From Theobroma cacao (lineage: Eukaryota; Streptophyta; Magnoliopsida; Malvales; Malvaceae), in assembly GCF_000208745.1 (NCBI RefSeq), contig NC_030853.1, positions 15,596,591 to 15,660,590 on the forward strand: a stretch of 64,000 nucleotides of DNA, written 5' to 3'. A model generated the notes under the pieces. The model was not told the DNA's origin and did not search any database. It was given only the letters and a program-made list of their open reading frames with translations. This document shows positions 49,755-63,775 of the stretch, one piece after another (within the stretch, counting starts at the first letter, position 1; each line of letters begins with the position of its first letter). The translations under genes and the position numbers were made by a program.

Positions 49755-50131
49755 ATGTAATATTATTGACAAAAAATTCCATCAATAATTAAAAATTAAA
49801 TATCGATGAAATTTTCGTCAGTGATTCTGTTAGTATACTTATTAATCATTCCAATCGTCTCACCAACTGAATTTTCATCACTGATTCCATCGGCAACTTA
49901 ACCACATCACCGACCAAATAATCCGTCGGTAATGTGGTTGATAACATCTATTAGTAATGTTATTATCGATGGAAATTACCCGTCGGTAAACTTGACGCTA
50001 TCTTACAATATTGCACACTATTATATTGCCAACAGAACAGATTCTGTCTATGTTTTCCATCATGTTCCGCCAATAATACTTAGCACATAACCTGTCGATA
50101 TTTCGTCGATAAAGTTCTATTTTTTTTACTG
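49755..50131. repeat. Right subterminal repeat zone and terminus of the CACTA element
   Basis: Repeated ATCGATGAAAT, CCGTCGGTAAT, GATGGAAATTACCCGTCGG-like motifs in both orientations, ending in the A/T-rich terminus at 50120-50131. It mirrors 38594-39040. Confidence 0.7.
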
Positions 50132-53100
50132 TCTAGATCCTCTCAATTCGTAAAGGATATTTGTATATTTTTAATGGAAAAAAATGATAAATAGTTAAAT
50201 AAAGATTATGTCATGGGTTCATTAAGATTATTGGAATATAAAAAACTACAAAATCATAGAAACAAAATGCTGCATGAGCTTATTAAGTAGCATAATCCAT
50301 TATGATTTACTTGATCCTGTGGTTGTGTGAATGTATGCAGGAAGAATCTGAAAGTGGGGCCAGCTTTAAAATATCTAGGCATCAAATAATAGTAAAGCAC
50401 TAAAAGGGCAAGAAAGTAAAAACATGAAAAATCCAGAAGAAACAAACAAAGGATTCATAGGTATCAAAACCTGTGGATTGGAATTGTGATTAACCTTTAT
50501 ATGATGCGTTGGTCAAAATATATTTACATCTGGACCTTTCCAAAGCTGCAGAATTTCTAACTAGGAATTTGCGTCATCATTTGTCACTGTTATTAAGCAA
50601 TCACTACGCCTAGAATTTCAAGCGAAGTCCAGCAAGAAAGATAATTCGTAGGGGTCGGTTGCCAAGGATAGCCAAGCTACTGAGGCTTTGGTTCAGCAGC
50701 ATTGTCACTTTCCTAATTAATAGAGCCTGGCTTCGGTCGAATTTTGCTTCAATGCAGGATAGAAAGAGCAACTTTTAGGCATGGGGACAAAATCTCTTCC
50801 CTCCTCTCTGCCTTGAATAAACTGGTAACTTCTTCTTTACTTTTATTCTGATATAGAAACTTAATTTTATGCCAAAAGCATGGTATGATAATCTGGTACT
50901 CAAATTTTCATCTTCACTTGGACCAGACTAGAATGGGGAGCTAGATTTGATTGAATAAAGGAATGAAGCACTAACCTTTTTAGGTGGTAAAGCTCCCACA
51001 GAAATGGCAATTGTTGTTCAATTAGAGCCTCATATGACTTGCACGAAATGACTACTTATTTTTCCTAATTCTCATTCAATTATGGTTCACCTTTGGTATT
51101 TATATTAATTTAACAAAAATCTGGACATATTGAATCTTTTATTTAAAAAAAAAAAATGAAAAAGTAAACCAACAGCAGTTTCTAAGCATGATCATAAGAA
51201 TACATACTTGTTGAGAAACTAATATCAGAAAGAGACTAAACAGACAGCTTGCAAAAAATGAATGAACCATCTTTCAAAGATAAGATAGGAGCCTCTAGTG
51301 AAAATACCCTTTAGTTAAAACAAGATTGAATACAGAGTTTGTGCTATGTATATTAAAATGCCAACCTAGGAATTTAATCATTCAGAGAAGTTGTCACTAT
51401 GCATTAATGAACTTTATCACATAGGAGACAATATCAATTTGAAAACCTAGCATATCCCCAAGGTGGGTTCAATGCCTTGATTCAGAATAAGGACCGTCAC
51501 TTTAACTAAGTACTTGAACTAAAATTCCGAATAACAAGTTGAAAATAGTGAGTGAAACAATTAATCTGGAACCACCCCCCACCCCTTTTAATTTTGCTTG
51601 GCCTTCATTATCATGCAGGGAAATGTTGATAGGCTTATGGACAAAAGAGGATTATACAAAGGTTTTCTTCTTAATTTTTTTCTTTCTGTTGGAATTAAGA
51701 TGGACTTTACCTTGAGTTTGTGGTATATATACTTGTCATTGTGGTTAGAGCAATGGAAAAATAGTAGCAGTTATGGACAATGACAGTGCCTCATAACCAA
51801 TTAACAGGGGTGCACGCAGCACAAGGGGGGCATGATATAGACATGGATAGAGGCTTTTAAGTACATGGTACACATAGATACATGTGCTCATTCATTTCTC
51901 TTTCGGTAGGCATGTGGAAGCAAATGATGACTCGAGTTCATATCGATAATGACCTAAGCTAACAATTAATGCATGACATCTCCACAACCTTGCGTGTCAC
52001 CATGAACAAAAATTAGGGGTATGCCCTTTCTGATTTTTTTTTTCTTTTTGAAGTTTTACGAGTCTTGAATTGGGGGTAAATGAAGACATACTTTAGGATG
52101 AAGATACCTAAACAACCATTATTGAACCCAAGACAAAATCGACTCCATAGTTATCATCTCACATGTAATTAGAAGCATCAAGATCCATGTTGCAGTGTTT
52201 CATGGACCCATGTCAATAGCATATGCTCGATGGAAACTCAAGATGACGCTATCCTTTAAGACTTTTAGGGGAGACATATGGGGTACATCATATCAGTTAT
52301 GGCTGACCGGCCCCATGTTTAGCCCAGTCTATTCTCCAAATATTGTGATAAGAATTGATAATCAGAGGTCCCCTCTTCCCCCTAATTATCTATCAACAAT
52401 AAAATCACTACTAAACATCAAATTGAGTGTCTCTGTAGAATATGTGCAATGTGAATTACATGTGTTGCATATCAACGGTTTAGATTGGACAGCATAATTT
52501 GTTCAAGCCATTTTGACGCTGACCTTAAGCAAGCTAGCAGACATCAGTTATATATGATGGGATTGGGAGGCACACGGTAGAAATCAAGTTCGATTATTTT
52601 CACAACATATTTTGTTTTCTCCCTTGTTTAAATGCATGCTGCTGGTAGTTGATCGGTGAGTGAAGAAGCTGGCTAACAGATTGACTGGTAAATATTCAGG
52701 TTGTCATAAAATGATTGAGGGTAGTTAATCGGAAGGGGAAGAGCAAAAAACAGAAATGAGGCTAACATTGTGTGGTAAATATATACTTAGGCATCAGGAT
52801 CTCACACTAAGGTCATGTCCCTTTTGGTTTCTTACATGTGGTCTGGTCACCAGCCAACATCGAAAGAAGCAGCAATTTCTGCATGAATGATATGTATGGC
52901 ATATTGCAGATGGACAGCAAATTCAACAGGGTGAGTAAAACGACTTTTCTTCCTGGCAAACTCACAGGGTGGACCATGTACAATAAAAGTGACAATCACC
53001 CAAGAGACAAAACACAGTTAAATTGAATCAAACGGAAAGTGGGTCTCCTGCAGAAACTGAAACAAGAGAAAGTGAGTCTGAATTAGACTATTTGGACCTC

Positions 53101-54690
53101 TAGGGGAGTCCATTTTTTGTACTGAAACTCCCAAACGAAATTAAGATGATTGCTAAGTTGAGTAGGTTCCAGTCCTTTTTTTTTTTTTGTTTTCTAATAT
53201 TTAAATGACCCATAATGCAGCTAATAACCTTGTAGTAGAGCAAAATCTTGAGTTCAGTACAAAAAAAGATTGAGAGACAGTTACCATCTCTCGTATAAAA
53301 AGATTGAGAAAATACCAATATTATGACATGTATAATGCAGCACATTATCACAATTGTTGGGATCAAACTCTCTTCAGGCTTAAACAAATCAAAAATATAA
53401 TAAAGAAGAAAACGGAGCATGGAGTGAGACTAACATTAATATCTCCGGATCTTGTATCAAAACAAGGCATAGAGAGATGAGTAGAAATGGATCCCAAAGC
53501 AGACATGATCCTTTCTATATGGGTTTTAAAAAAGTGCCGACATCATGAAGTAATATAAGATTTAATGTTAACCGGCACTTACATTGTCGGTGCCTGAATT
53601 AAACTGAGAGTGAAGTTTGATGGTTCTTTTTTTTTTAAAAAAAAAAAAAAAGGTTGCTTCTAGGCTCCTCTTTGCCCACCATTTTCTGGGGCAAAATAGT
53701 GAGTGACAGTCAGTTTCCTTCTGGCATCACATATCCCCTCGTCCCAACCAAGAAAAATACTAGCTGACTATAGCCTTTTATGTTTGTAAGGCCAAACCAA
53801 GTGACTGGAGCTATATGTAGAGGTTGATTGTACCAATGTGGTAGTACATGACAGTGGCCATACACATGGCTACAGAGAAATTGACCTCTTGACACCCACT
53901 TGGTTTAAATTGTGGAGCGTTGTAGGCCAACAGAATATAGTGATTAGTGAGTGACCATTTCAAGTTTTTCTTAAAATACCATTAGAGAAAACTGTGGCGC
54001 AGCTCTAACCTGAATTTGGAGGTGCAATGGAAAAGTTGTCATTGGAAAGGTAAAACTTAAGAGGGATAGTAACTATGTAGTAAAATTCTTTGTTCTGTCT
54101 GCATTTCAAAGTTTCAAAACCAAAATTGACTAGCCATTCAACAAGTCAAGCGGTAGATGGACATGGCCCTGGTCAGTAAGATTGGTGACGGCCTTGAATC
54201 AAGATGACAGCGGTGCTACAACAGTCAAAAGGCAGCCATGGCGGCCGATTATACAAGGCAACTTGGTTTCTTGCCCTTCAATGGACATTTAAACTATCCT
54301 TGCGTCTGTTTTTTTTTTTTGACCTTTTATTGTGCAGATGAAATGAGACACTCAAAATGGATTGGGTCAATTTTTGGGTTATCACCAGAGAATGAACCAA
54401 GTGCGTCTCTAAGAGGAGAACGGCTTACCCGGCTAGATTGGATCACCAAACATGCAATGTCCTGACAAGAATTGGTGCCATAAGATTTGAACTTAAAAGA
54501 CAATGCACAGGAATAGGGAAAAAGACAATGGTGGGACTTGGGGGGACCAAAATATCATCATTTAAAAATCGAAAGTAACAAAACATCAATTTAGAGAGGC
54601 ATCTAAAGGCAAAAAGTTGCTGCAGGCCAATATAGCACGAAAGCATGTCTTTTACATTCATTTACCAATTAATTGTGAATGCAAGCTCCA
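50132..54690. other. Intergenic DNA, nothing recognised
   Basis: No exon chain, RNA gene or complete repeat was found over about 4.5 kb. It has homopolymer runs (for example T/A at 53629-53651). The last part, near 54650-54890, is probably the 3' UTR of the PTB gene. Confidence 0.45.
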
Positions 54691-54897
54691 TTTTACATCA
54701 GTGATGGATATGGTTTCAGAAAGAAAACCAAAAAGAAAAAACAAAACACTTCCAGACCAATAAAAGTTAATTATAAATTTAATTATAAAGGCTCATAGAT
54801 CTGCGAGCCAAAAGATCCAAACGGCAAATCTTTAACCGAAATATATGATGGAAAGACAGGCGGCTCATTTGAATTCGCCAAGAGGAAAAGACATGGG

Positions 54898-57800
54898 TCA
54901 TTGACCATAATAAGGAGGCTGACCCGGCACTGGTGCACCACCTGGTCTAACATTGACCCCAGGCTGTGGCATTCTCATGGAAGACACACCAGGATGCGAA
55001 AGGGGTGATGAACCAGCAGGTGTTGCAGCATTCACATATGTAGGTACTGAGGATGATTGATATGATTGACTGGGAACTGTCCCAGGAACTGATCCATAAG
55101 GTGGTCTAGCCTGTAAATTTGGATCCCAAGCTGGAACTTGTCCAGCAGGGGGTTGAGCCTGCATTGCAGCTGAAGCTGTATAGTCAGTCCCAGGGTACAA
55201 TGGAGCTGCCTGAGGATTCTGCCAAACATTTGGAGCAGCAGGCAGACCAGGAACTTGTGTTGCAAGCAAACTTGGGTCTGAGATTGTGTAATCTCTACTT
55301 TTATCACTGTAAGCCTGTGGCAACAAAAGAAATAATCAGTCACACTGCATGCCTGCCAAGACAAATAACAGAACTAATTTAGCAGGTAAGGGTGGTAATC
55401 AAGTGTCAAGAAGCATACATTTTAAGGACCAAATCTTTTTTCGATCAAGAACGAATCCCCTTTATCTTCTAACGACGTCTTTAATTTATTTTTTCCTCTT
55501 TTTTTCTCATGAACATTAACTCAAAAGCACATATTTATACCTTTACATTGAGATCAGTATGACGAGAGTATGATAGATGAAGCTTACAATAGCCACCATC
55601 ATATATGCAGTGTCCCTCTAAGGCTTCTTTGGCGACAGCCGCGGTTGTGACATCTGAATGTAACAACTTCTACATCAGTAAAATCTATCAAAATGCCTCT
55701 CTATCAAAATAGAACATATATTGCAAAAAAAATTAAGTTGCAGATAGTAAGATAGATGTCCAACAGTCAGCAATGGACACCCATAGGCCTTGAGACTTCC
55801 AACTTGGGGTTATCAAGTTCAAATCTTGGGGAAGAGCAGGTAAAGAAAAAACAAAGAAATGGAACAAATTTCTGAAGAACAGGAAACAAAGCCAAACCAA
55901 GAGAAAGATACAATAATTATACATATAATATAGACACAGACACTTTCAAATGAAAAACAAGAAAAAGGAACAAATATTTGCATCAAACACAAAAGGACAT
56001 AGTTTATTAGATCTGATTTGCTTTTGCTCGTGGTCCTGGTCACGAGGCTCATAATAGCAGCTTCTGTCTCTGTGGAAAATTTTTTATTCTTACAGAATGA
56101 CATATATTCTTCTCATCTTTCTTCAAATTAACGAACAGATCACAAAACTAAAAAACAAGTAAATAAATTGAACTGAACAAAACAAAGGAACACTTCAGTT
56201 AGGTATGCCTTTTGGATCTTGTCTTTCAGAAAAGAGTGCCAAGGTGCCCAAAATGTTGATCTTAACAAAGTTCCTTCACAGAGAGGTGGCAAGGTGCACT
56301 TGTTATGTCTGGCACCTTTGCATTAGTGCCTAGGTGCTCACCTTAAGAACAAAATAAAATTAACAAAAACAGAAAATGGACATTCAACAAAGTAACCTAT
56401 GGATGTGAGGTTCTTGAAGCAGGGAAAGAAATGACCAAAAAAGGGAATTTGAACTAAATTCTCTACGTCACACCTTGAATGGAAGGATAAATATCGTATT
56501 AATATATAAGAAGGCAGGGACTACCAAAAACGTATATAAAATAATATAAAATTCATATGATGAATACATACCAGGATACTGAATTAGTGCCTGTGTTCCA
56601 CCATTCTTCTCAAATATTGCAATCTTTTGGACTGTGCCAAATGCAGAGAACACCTACAATAGGCAACCAGTAGAAAATATGAGGAAAGTTTCGAGCCATG
56701 AACCAGTATTTTCATGTCAATGAAGTAGCGAAATAATGTCCTACCGTGTGAAGAACATCAACTGTCACAGCATATTGCATATTTTCAATTGAAGCAAGTA
56801 GCACATTACTCTGAGGTTCTTGCTTTTTTCCATCCGGACCAACTACAGGCTGCAAATTACAGCTTATTCATTAACACTCTAACATTAAAAAATAGGTCAA
56901 ATGTTTGTAAATTAAAAGACTACCTGCATAAGTCCCTCCATTGCAGTAGGATTCACAGGAAGGTATGGGTTGGTATAGTCCCTACATAAATGTGCAAACA
57001 AAATCAGAATGTCTAATATAAATATTAAAACATAAAGTACAAATTTATAGCCCAATATCGAAAAAAATTGCATTTAATCAGGATACATAACATATAGCGA
57101 TAACAAATTAATGCTACTACAAATAGATAAATGAGATGACATAAAAGATTAAGGGTTCAAATCCAGAACCATCCTGTTCAACAGCAAGTTCCACAGCAAT
57201 AGCAGATCAAGCCCTATATGGGCATCCAGTTGGTTCAGAGTATTTATAGCAAAGACCATCTCAAAAACTTTCAAAACTATGTCAATCAAATACTCTAGCT
57301 TAATTACAACCAACTCTCTGATTGCTAAGGTCTTGAATTTGGCCAATGCTTCCACGAAACAATTCCATAAATGTTCAAATAGAAATAACTACAATCACAT
57401 TTTATGAAGTTCCATCCAAATGATGACAATGAGAATTAGATCAATAAAATAAATTTTATGTAAACATTGCCCTTTCCCCCACAATCAACTAGCTTCTCAT
57501 GCCAATTTGCAATATACTCACCCACTCTCATTATATAAAATAAACAAACCCATAAAAGAGACAATTATTCTGAATTCAAAATACTATGAAACAACTGACA
57601 TTCTACAGTGAGTAATTTCTCAGCTAATAGATTAAATAATTTGCAAACACAAAACGGTTGGCAGAAGGATCCATAAAAGCAATATTCAAACCTGAAATCA
57701 GATCAATATTACCCTACTAGCATGTTACAGGAGTTTCCAGTCAATTACTAAAACGTTATTTGTATGAAAGAAAGAGTTGTTTCATTTGAATGCAGAAAAG

Positions 57801-60800
57801 GGGGAGGTTCTCCCTCGTGGTACCACCAAAGTGGCAATTCCACAATCAACATATAAACAACTCCAACTATACTTCGCAACTGTATGAAACTACGGTCAAA
57901 AGATTAAGAAAATTACTAAGCGGCCATGACAACACATCTGTGTGCTCACTACCAGGCTTCACTAACACCCTAGATGACAAGAAGCACACACATATTAGCA
58001 AAATATCAGATGCTAAAATATATATTTAGCAGGAATATTATTTAAGATATAAGGAATGAAAATGACCAAACATTGATGCACTTCAAATAGCAAACAATTT
58101 GGTATTTTGGGTCCACTTTTACCTGCTCCGATGAGATTGAAATTTGATATTCAGATCCGTGTGTGCAGAATATGAGATTCGCAGGTGACAAGAAGTAACA
58201 TGTTCCGGAAGCAAGTACCTAAATTCAAAAAATCATAAAAACATTACAAGACAAACATGCCATTATGCAATTCCCAAACTATATATATATAATCAATATG
58301 AAGAAGAGAATTAATTGATGCTAGAGAGGTGAGAAGAAGAGTTTGCATGTGCAACTGCACATGAGAAAGGAGACAAGGAAGAGGCAGGCAAGGGAGCAGT
58401 ACACACCTTGGAATACTTCTCCCATCCAAGGCATTCCTTGCTGAAGATGCAGTTTCAGCATCAGTGAATTGGATTAAAGCCTGCCAACATTCATCATAAA
58501 AATAAGCAAGATATTGACACAACCTCCAAAGATCCAAATCCACTTTGACATCTCACCTGGAATCCTGCAGCCTTTTCGAAAGTAGCAATTTTGTGCACAA
58601 AACCAAATGCAGAAAATACCTGAAACAAAATTCAATCAGATATGATCACAAATCACAAATATAAATAAATAAATAAAAACATTTGGGAACCATCACAAAC
58701 ATTGGTATAATAGGAAAAATCTTTGTTAACAAATCCAAATGGATGAGAAATAAGTGCAGAATGACACCTGTGCACACATGCCTCAAGATAGACCTTAGAA
58801 AGGAGTATGACGTACATGACAATATTTCCAAACTGTCTCCAACAAAAGAATCTAAATAAGAGGCATCACCATCTGTGATTCAACTGATTTCAATCAAAAC
58901 ACTGCTATCTCTATATATGTAAAAGAACAAGAACAGATAACAGTTTAATTCATTTCAGATCTATAAGAAATGGCCTTTAATTGAAAACTATCTTAAAAAC
59001 AAGGGTTTAAGAAAATCAAGTATCCCTCATCAGTCATACAAGATATGACACAAGACTAGATTTAAAAAAAAACTAATAGTTTCACCATATGGTATCTTTA
59101 ACTTCAGGTGTCTGTACCTAATTAGGCCAATTTCTCAATCAATCTAGGATGTAGAACAAATATCCTAAAGCTCAAGACGCTCAAGAAACAATCTAAAATC
59201 TCAACCAAATTTCAACTATCAATGCCATATACTCAAATATCCAGAAAATATCAATAACTCATAAATCCAAGCCTACTTGAAAGTAAAATACTTAGGTATT
59301 TATAACTAAAGCTAAAACCCAATGACACACAAAATACCAAACATAACTCTAAAGCCCTAAAAATATGGGTTAGATTGTGATCTTTACATAAATTTAGGCT
59401 ATTTTAGATTATTTAGATAATTTTATAATAACTAGAATTTTACTTCTTTTCCAAGCATTTGGGCTTTGTGGTTGTATTTGGCATTTTGAGTTTTATTAGG
59501 GTTTTAGGTTTAGTTATAAATACCTATATTCTTTAGTTTCAAATGGGCTTGGATCTATGTTTATTACCTACATATTTGAGTATTTGATATTGATATGTGA
59601 GAATTTGGTTGAGAATTCAGATTATTTCTTGAGTGTTTGAGTTTTAGAATATTTATACTACATCAATCTGTTGAACGGATAACATTTCTTCAATTCTCTA
59701 TATAAAAGTTGGCAATTCCTCTAAATATATGCTCATTGACAACAAAAATTACAACGATTTTGACACACTAAAAATAGGCCACTTTTAGAAGTAGAAATAC
59801 AAGATATCTTCATTTAATCATACAAAAATACTCCTTATCAAGAATCGTCCAAGACTCCAGTCTCCTTCTACAAATGTCAAAAGCCCCTAAGCTGAAAAAG
59901 TCTTTAGAGTACCTATTCTTATAGCAGCAATGTAATAGAGAATCTGTAACAACTGATAGGATTTAATCAGAAAAATTCATTCTGCCAACAGTAAGGACTT
60001 ACCAAGTGAATGGTCTCAATGGTCACGTCATTAGCTTCCACACCCTCAATGGTAACCAGCAAAACATTTCCTGGGGTATCTCCAGGGCTCTTGTTGTTGA
60101 CAATTTCATGTCTGTTTGAATATTGAATATACACAGTTTTTCCACGAACTTGTGCTGGCTCTGAGGATGAAGCATAGTATGAAACCATAGAAATAGCCTG
60201 GTTCAAGTCTGCCTGCAAATAAAAGTAACACCTTTTATTAACAGAAAACCGCCACTGATCACCCTTTAGAAAAGTATCTAAATTTCAACTTTGAAATTAA
60301 CCCATCGAAATTTACATTAACAAAAAAAGAATTGGAGCCAAAAACTCATATTTTTATCATAAGCCCATAATGCCTATACTAATTACCCTTGACCGAACAC
60401 AATAAAACCACCCCAAAAGAAATCAAAATTTTCCAATTGTCAATTCACCAAACAAAATTAAAATTTTCAAACAAGAGCGAAAAACAATCAGAATTTAACC
60501 ATGAGCACATGACTAATTAACCTAAACCTAAAACAGCTAAACAAAACCATCACTCCCCACCCCCACCCCCACCCCCACTACCCAATAAAAAATAGATAAA
60601 AAATTTTCAATTTTACAATTAACCCATCAAATCTACATTCAAATATAACAAAAAAAAGCAAAATAAAATCAGATTTTTACTATGTCAAAGAAAGAAAATA
60701 AACCATTACCCAGAACTCAAAAATTTCCAATTTGCAATTAGCCCATCGAAATTTACACTTGAAAGATAACCAAATTAGCAAACCATCAGATTTAATAAAA

Positions 60801-61059
60801 CTTAAGCTAACACAAAGAATTCTATAAATTATAACAAAATTAGAAATAAAAAAGATTGATGGATTCAGAAGCTTACGAATTCAACAAAAGCTTGGTTTCG
60901 ATTGGCGCCGACATTGCACTTAGTGTTAACGATCTTCCCAAAGGGTTTACAAAGCTCGACGAGTTCCTCTTCCGTACACTCCCACGGGAGATTTCGGAGA
61001 TGGAGAACCTTCGATGGCGTCTGGGTGTAACGGAACTGGGGTTGGCTTGACGTTGACAT
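54898..61059 (-). CDS. PTB: Polypyrimidine tract-binding protein, PTB1/PTB2-like
   Basis: Ten exons: 60877-61059, 60003-60212, 58557-58619, 58407-58480, 58123-58218, 56924-56981, 56745-56849, 56572-56653, 55541-55653 and 54898-55314, all with GT..AG introns. They total 1401 bp or 466 aa. RRM1 (about 17-95) has VLHLRNLPWECTEEELVELC and NQAFVEFADLNQA. RRM2 (about 110-205) has NVLLVTIEG, VFSAFGFVHKIATFEKA and ALIQFTDAETASSARNALDG. RRM3 (about 243-328) has NVLLASIENMQYAVTVDVLH, VFSAFGTVQKIAIFEKNGG and CKLHLSYSRHTDLNVK. The 138-residue tail is rich in Pro, Gln, Ala and Gly and ends PPYYGQ. Three RRMs of this type match plant PTB1/PTB2, nuclear and cytoplasmic RNA-binding proteins that bind CU-rich RNA and control alternative splicing, including their own. 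Introns 2 (1383 bp) and 5 (1141 bp) are long. The start ATG is the first in frame and gives the family's N-terminus. Confidence 0.95.
60555..60576 (-). other. G-quadruplex-capable tract in PTB intron 1
   Basis: On the coding strand four G-runs of 5, 5, 5 and 4 are separated by single T bases, a very strong intramolecular quadruplex pattern. The template strand is C-rich and could form an i-motif. It lies about 300 bp downstream of exon 1. Confidence 0.85.
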
Positions 61060-63405
61060 CTAGGGTTTTTGCAAGGTGGGGGTGTTTGTTTGGATAGAAA
61101 CTAAGGGAATTTTCTGGGGAAAATTTTGTTTTCGAGAGGAAAAGAGATTTTGTTTCGTCACTTGTGGGGGTTTTTTCGATTGATGTGATGGCAATGAAAT
61201 ATTGGTGTGACTAGGAGGAATAATAGTGGGAGGCTGTGTTGAATTTACCGGTTTGCCCTTGTTCAGGTTAGAGGAAAATTTGTGATTTATCTTTTTAGCT
61301 AAGGGTATTACTGATAATTAAAAAAGGTTATATAATTGTGTGTAAGAGTATTTTCCTCCAATGATGGAAAATGGGGGTAAAAATTTAGATAATGTTAAAA
61401 ATAAAAGCATTTACATTTTAAATAACATTGATGTCCAAATCTAAGCTAATCTTTCTCAAAATTAAAAACATATCCATACAATTGTATATCCCGCTTATTT
61501 TTTGTTCATAAATTTTTTTTATTTTCAATAAAATGAAATGATTTTGTTTAACTCTTAATGATCGAATTTAAATTATGGATTTGGAACATGTCAAGTGTGT
61601 TGCTGACTAATTTACATTTGATTGAACTAATGTTGACAAACAAGAAAATAAAAAGGTATAAAGATCAAATCAAAGTTTTAACAATGTTATAAAAGAATAT
61701 ATATATATAAAGAGGTGACAAATTTCTAAAACAAATCAATGTCAAGTCTTTCTTTGTTTAATTTACTTAAAATCAATTTTATTATTTTATTTATTTATAA
61801 CATAATATATGGTATGGTTATAAATTATTTGATATCATTGTACAAAAACTATGTTAATGAGCAGGTAATTATAATTTTTTTAGTTCTTTGTTTCAGCCTC
61901 AATAATTAAAAATCCAAAAAGAATATGCATATTACAAAAACAAACAAAAAACAAAAAAACCTTTTAGCCTAAAATGCACGGAGTATCTTTAAGTGCCTTG
62001 CCATAAGGTACCCATGTTTATGAAATCAAAGCAGAAAAAGCAAAAACAAATTTAAATTTATGTCATCTACCTTGTGAAGGTAGCATGAAATTTTTAAATA
62101 TTTTTTTTAATTAAAAAAAATTTGAATTTTACTTTTTATATAAAAAATTATGTACCAATCAATGAGTCAATCACTCGAATATATTGATTGATTAAACATG
62201 AGTACTATCCCATCATCCCTTCCATGATCAGACGATAAATTAAGGTAAAAAATATGAAATCAAACAAAAAATAATAACCTCAAAAAATTAAAATTAAATA
62301 TGAGGGCAGATTCTATGCTTCCAAAGCTTCATGAATGATCAAGGGGTGTCTGCAACTGAACGCTGACACGTGCTTTTCACTCACCCCACGTATAGAAACT
62401 CATAATACTACTCGTAACTCAAAGCAGAGGAGCTTAAATAGCGTAAACGAGAGAAAGAGGACCATTTTGAAGTGGAGTCTACCGACGGTAATATACAAGT
62501 GACGAAGTTGAATGGAAGAGTTGGAAATTCATGAATTTATTTTATAAAAAAATAAAATTAATATGAAAATTAAGTAAATACAATTGAAATTATGAAAAAA
62601 AAAAAGGAAACGAGGAAGTATCTAAAATTTAAAAGGGTTTGAGAAAGACGGAACGAAGCTGCAATTGCATTCAAAGTCATCGTCTTTTTCTCTTTGCGTT
62701 TTAAATTGCTCCGTTTTGGTTGATTAATTCGAAATTTTCAATCCAAACTTTAGTTTAAAATTCGAAGAGTCGAAAGTTGAAAAAAGCCTCAAATTGTTTT
62801 AAATTCAATTTATTCTCCTTTTTTTTTTCAAAATGTCGAATGGTTAGAATTTATTTATTTATTTTTTGTTAAAAGCCCTATTCAATCTTAAGAACATGGT
62901 AATCAGGACTTAATTGAAGCAATTAGTTTTTTTTTTAATTTTCAAATCTTAGTATGTTTGGTCTGTTTTTCTTTTTTTTTTTTGTTTAAAAACTATTACA
63001 AAATTTTTATAAAAAATAATAGTTTTTGAAATTAAGTTAAAATTGTTTGATAAATTTATTTTTTTTATAAATTTTTTTTATAGATAAGCTGTTTGGCAAA
63101 ATAACTTATATAAACTCTATTTTTAATTAAAATTACCATAAAAGGATATTTAATAAATAACTTTCTATTAATCATAAATTTCTTTATTCAAAATAGAAAA
63201 AAGTTAACTTTATTTTCTTTATCTATTGAAAATAAATTTTTGAAAATGTAAAAAGTGTTTTTATATAACATAAAGTTTATAATTAATAATAAATCTTAAA
63301 AAAAGAGTTCCACAAATAATTTATAAGTAACACATAATTCATAAATAACTCATAAATTAATAATTTCTATTTTTCATCAATACAACAGCTATTTGGTTTT
63401 GAATT
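61060..63405. other. PTB promoter side and intergenic DNA
   Basis: 61060 to about 61200 is the probable 5' leader and core promoter of the PTB gene on the minus strand. The rest is AT rich with homopolymer runs. A stretch near 62400-62500 has plus-strand promoter-like features, but no following gene could be found. Confidence 0.5.
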
Positions 63406-63409
63406 TTAC

Positions 63410-63775
63410 CTATGTAACTATCATCCAATGCTTTTCTATGAGCATATGAACCATTTCTTCATCATTACTTTTTTCTTCTTGACTCTCAAGAATATAATTA
63501 GGATTATGATTACATTTGTCAAACTCCTTATTTAGAACATCACACTATCTAATGTAGTTATGAAGTGTTGTTGTTGCAACAATAATTTTTTCTTGTTTTA
63601 TCAATGGAAATGGCTTCACATCACATAAAAAATGCCACCTATTCTTTCCAAACTCTAATTGTTTGGTTAATGACATTTCTTAACAAAGAATGTTCATGGT
63701 TGAATGTTTCTTTTACACATTATGACTAACTACAACCTCTAAAATCAAGAATGTGATATCTTTCACCTTTATAAG
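63410..63775 (-). pseudogene. PIF/Harbinger transposase remnant (C-terminal part)
   Basis: Read on the minus strand with one frameshift and a few stops: YKGERYHILDFRG, then KETFNHEHSLLRNVIN..RVW, then KIIVATTTLHNYI. This is the conserved C-terminal order of Harbinger/HARBI1-type nucleases (a YRG.RYHL-like motif, FN.RHSSLRNVIERTFG-like motif and V.A...LHN.I). The upstream part is cut off by the LTR that starts at 63776. Confidence 0.75.

Larger units (their letters stand above)
38594..50131 (-). mobile_element. CACTA (En/Spm) DNA transposon, decayed
   Basis: The left end at 38594 reads CACTC followed by a long A-run and GCATTATCGACAGAAAT. The right end at 50131, read inward on the minus strand, is CAGTAAAAAAAATAGAACTT then TATCGACGAAAT. 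These are degenerate terminal inverted repeats with a CACT-like tip. Flanking triplets are CCT and TCT, one mismatch. Many short ATCGATGAAAT / CGTCGGTAAT-type motifs crowd both subterminal zones, as expected for TnpA binding sites. Two transposase-type genes lie inside on the minus strand. Removing the solo LTR at 45595-48224 gives about 8.9 kb. Ends are approximate because the TIRs have decayed. Confidence 0.75.

Noticed and set aside
57149..57165. tRNA/SINE B-box-like GGTTCAAATCC inside PTB intron 5
   Set aside because: No matching A box at the right distance, no cloverleaf and no SINE tail; probably chance.
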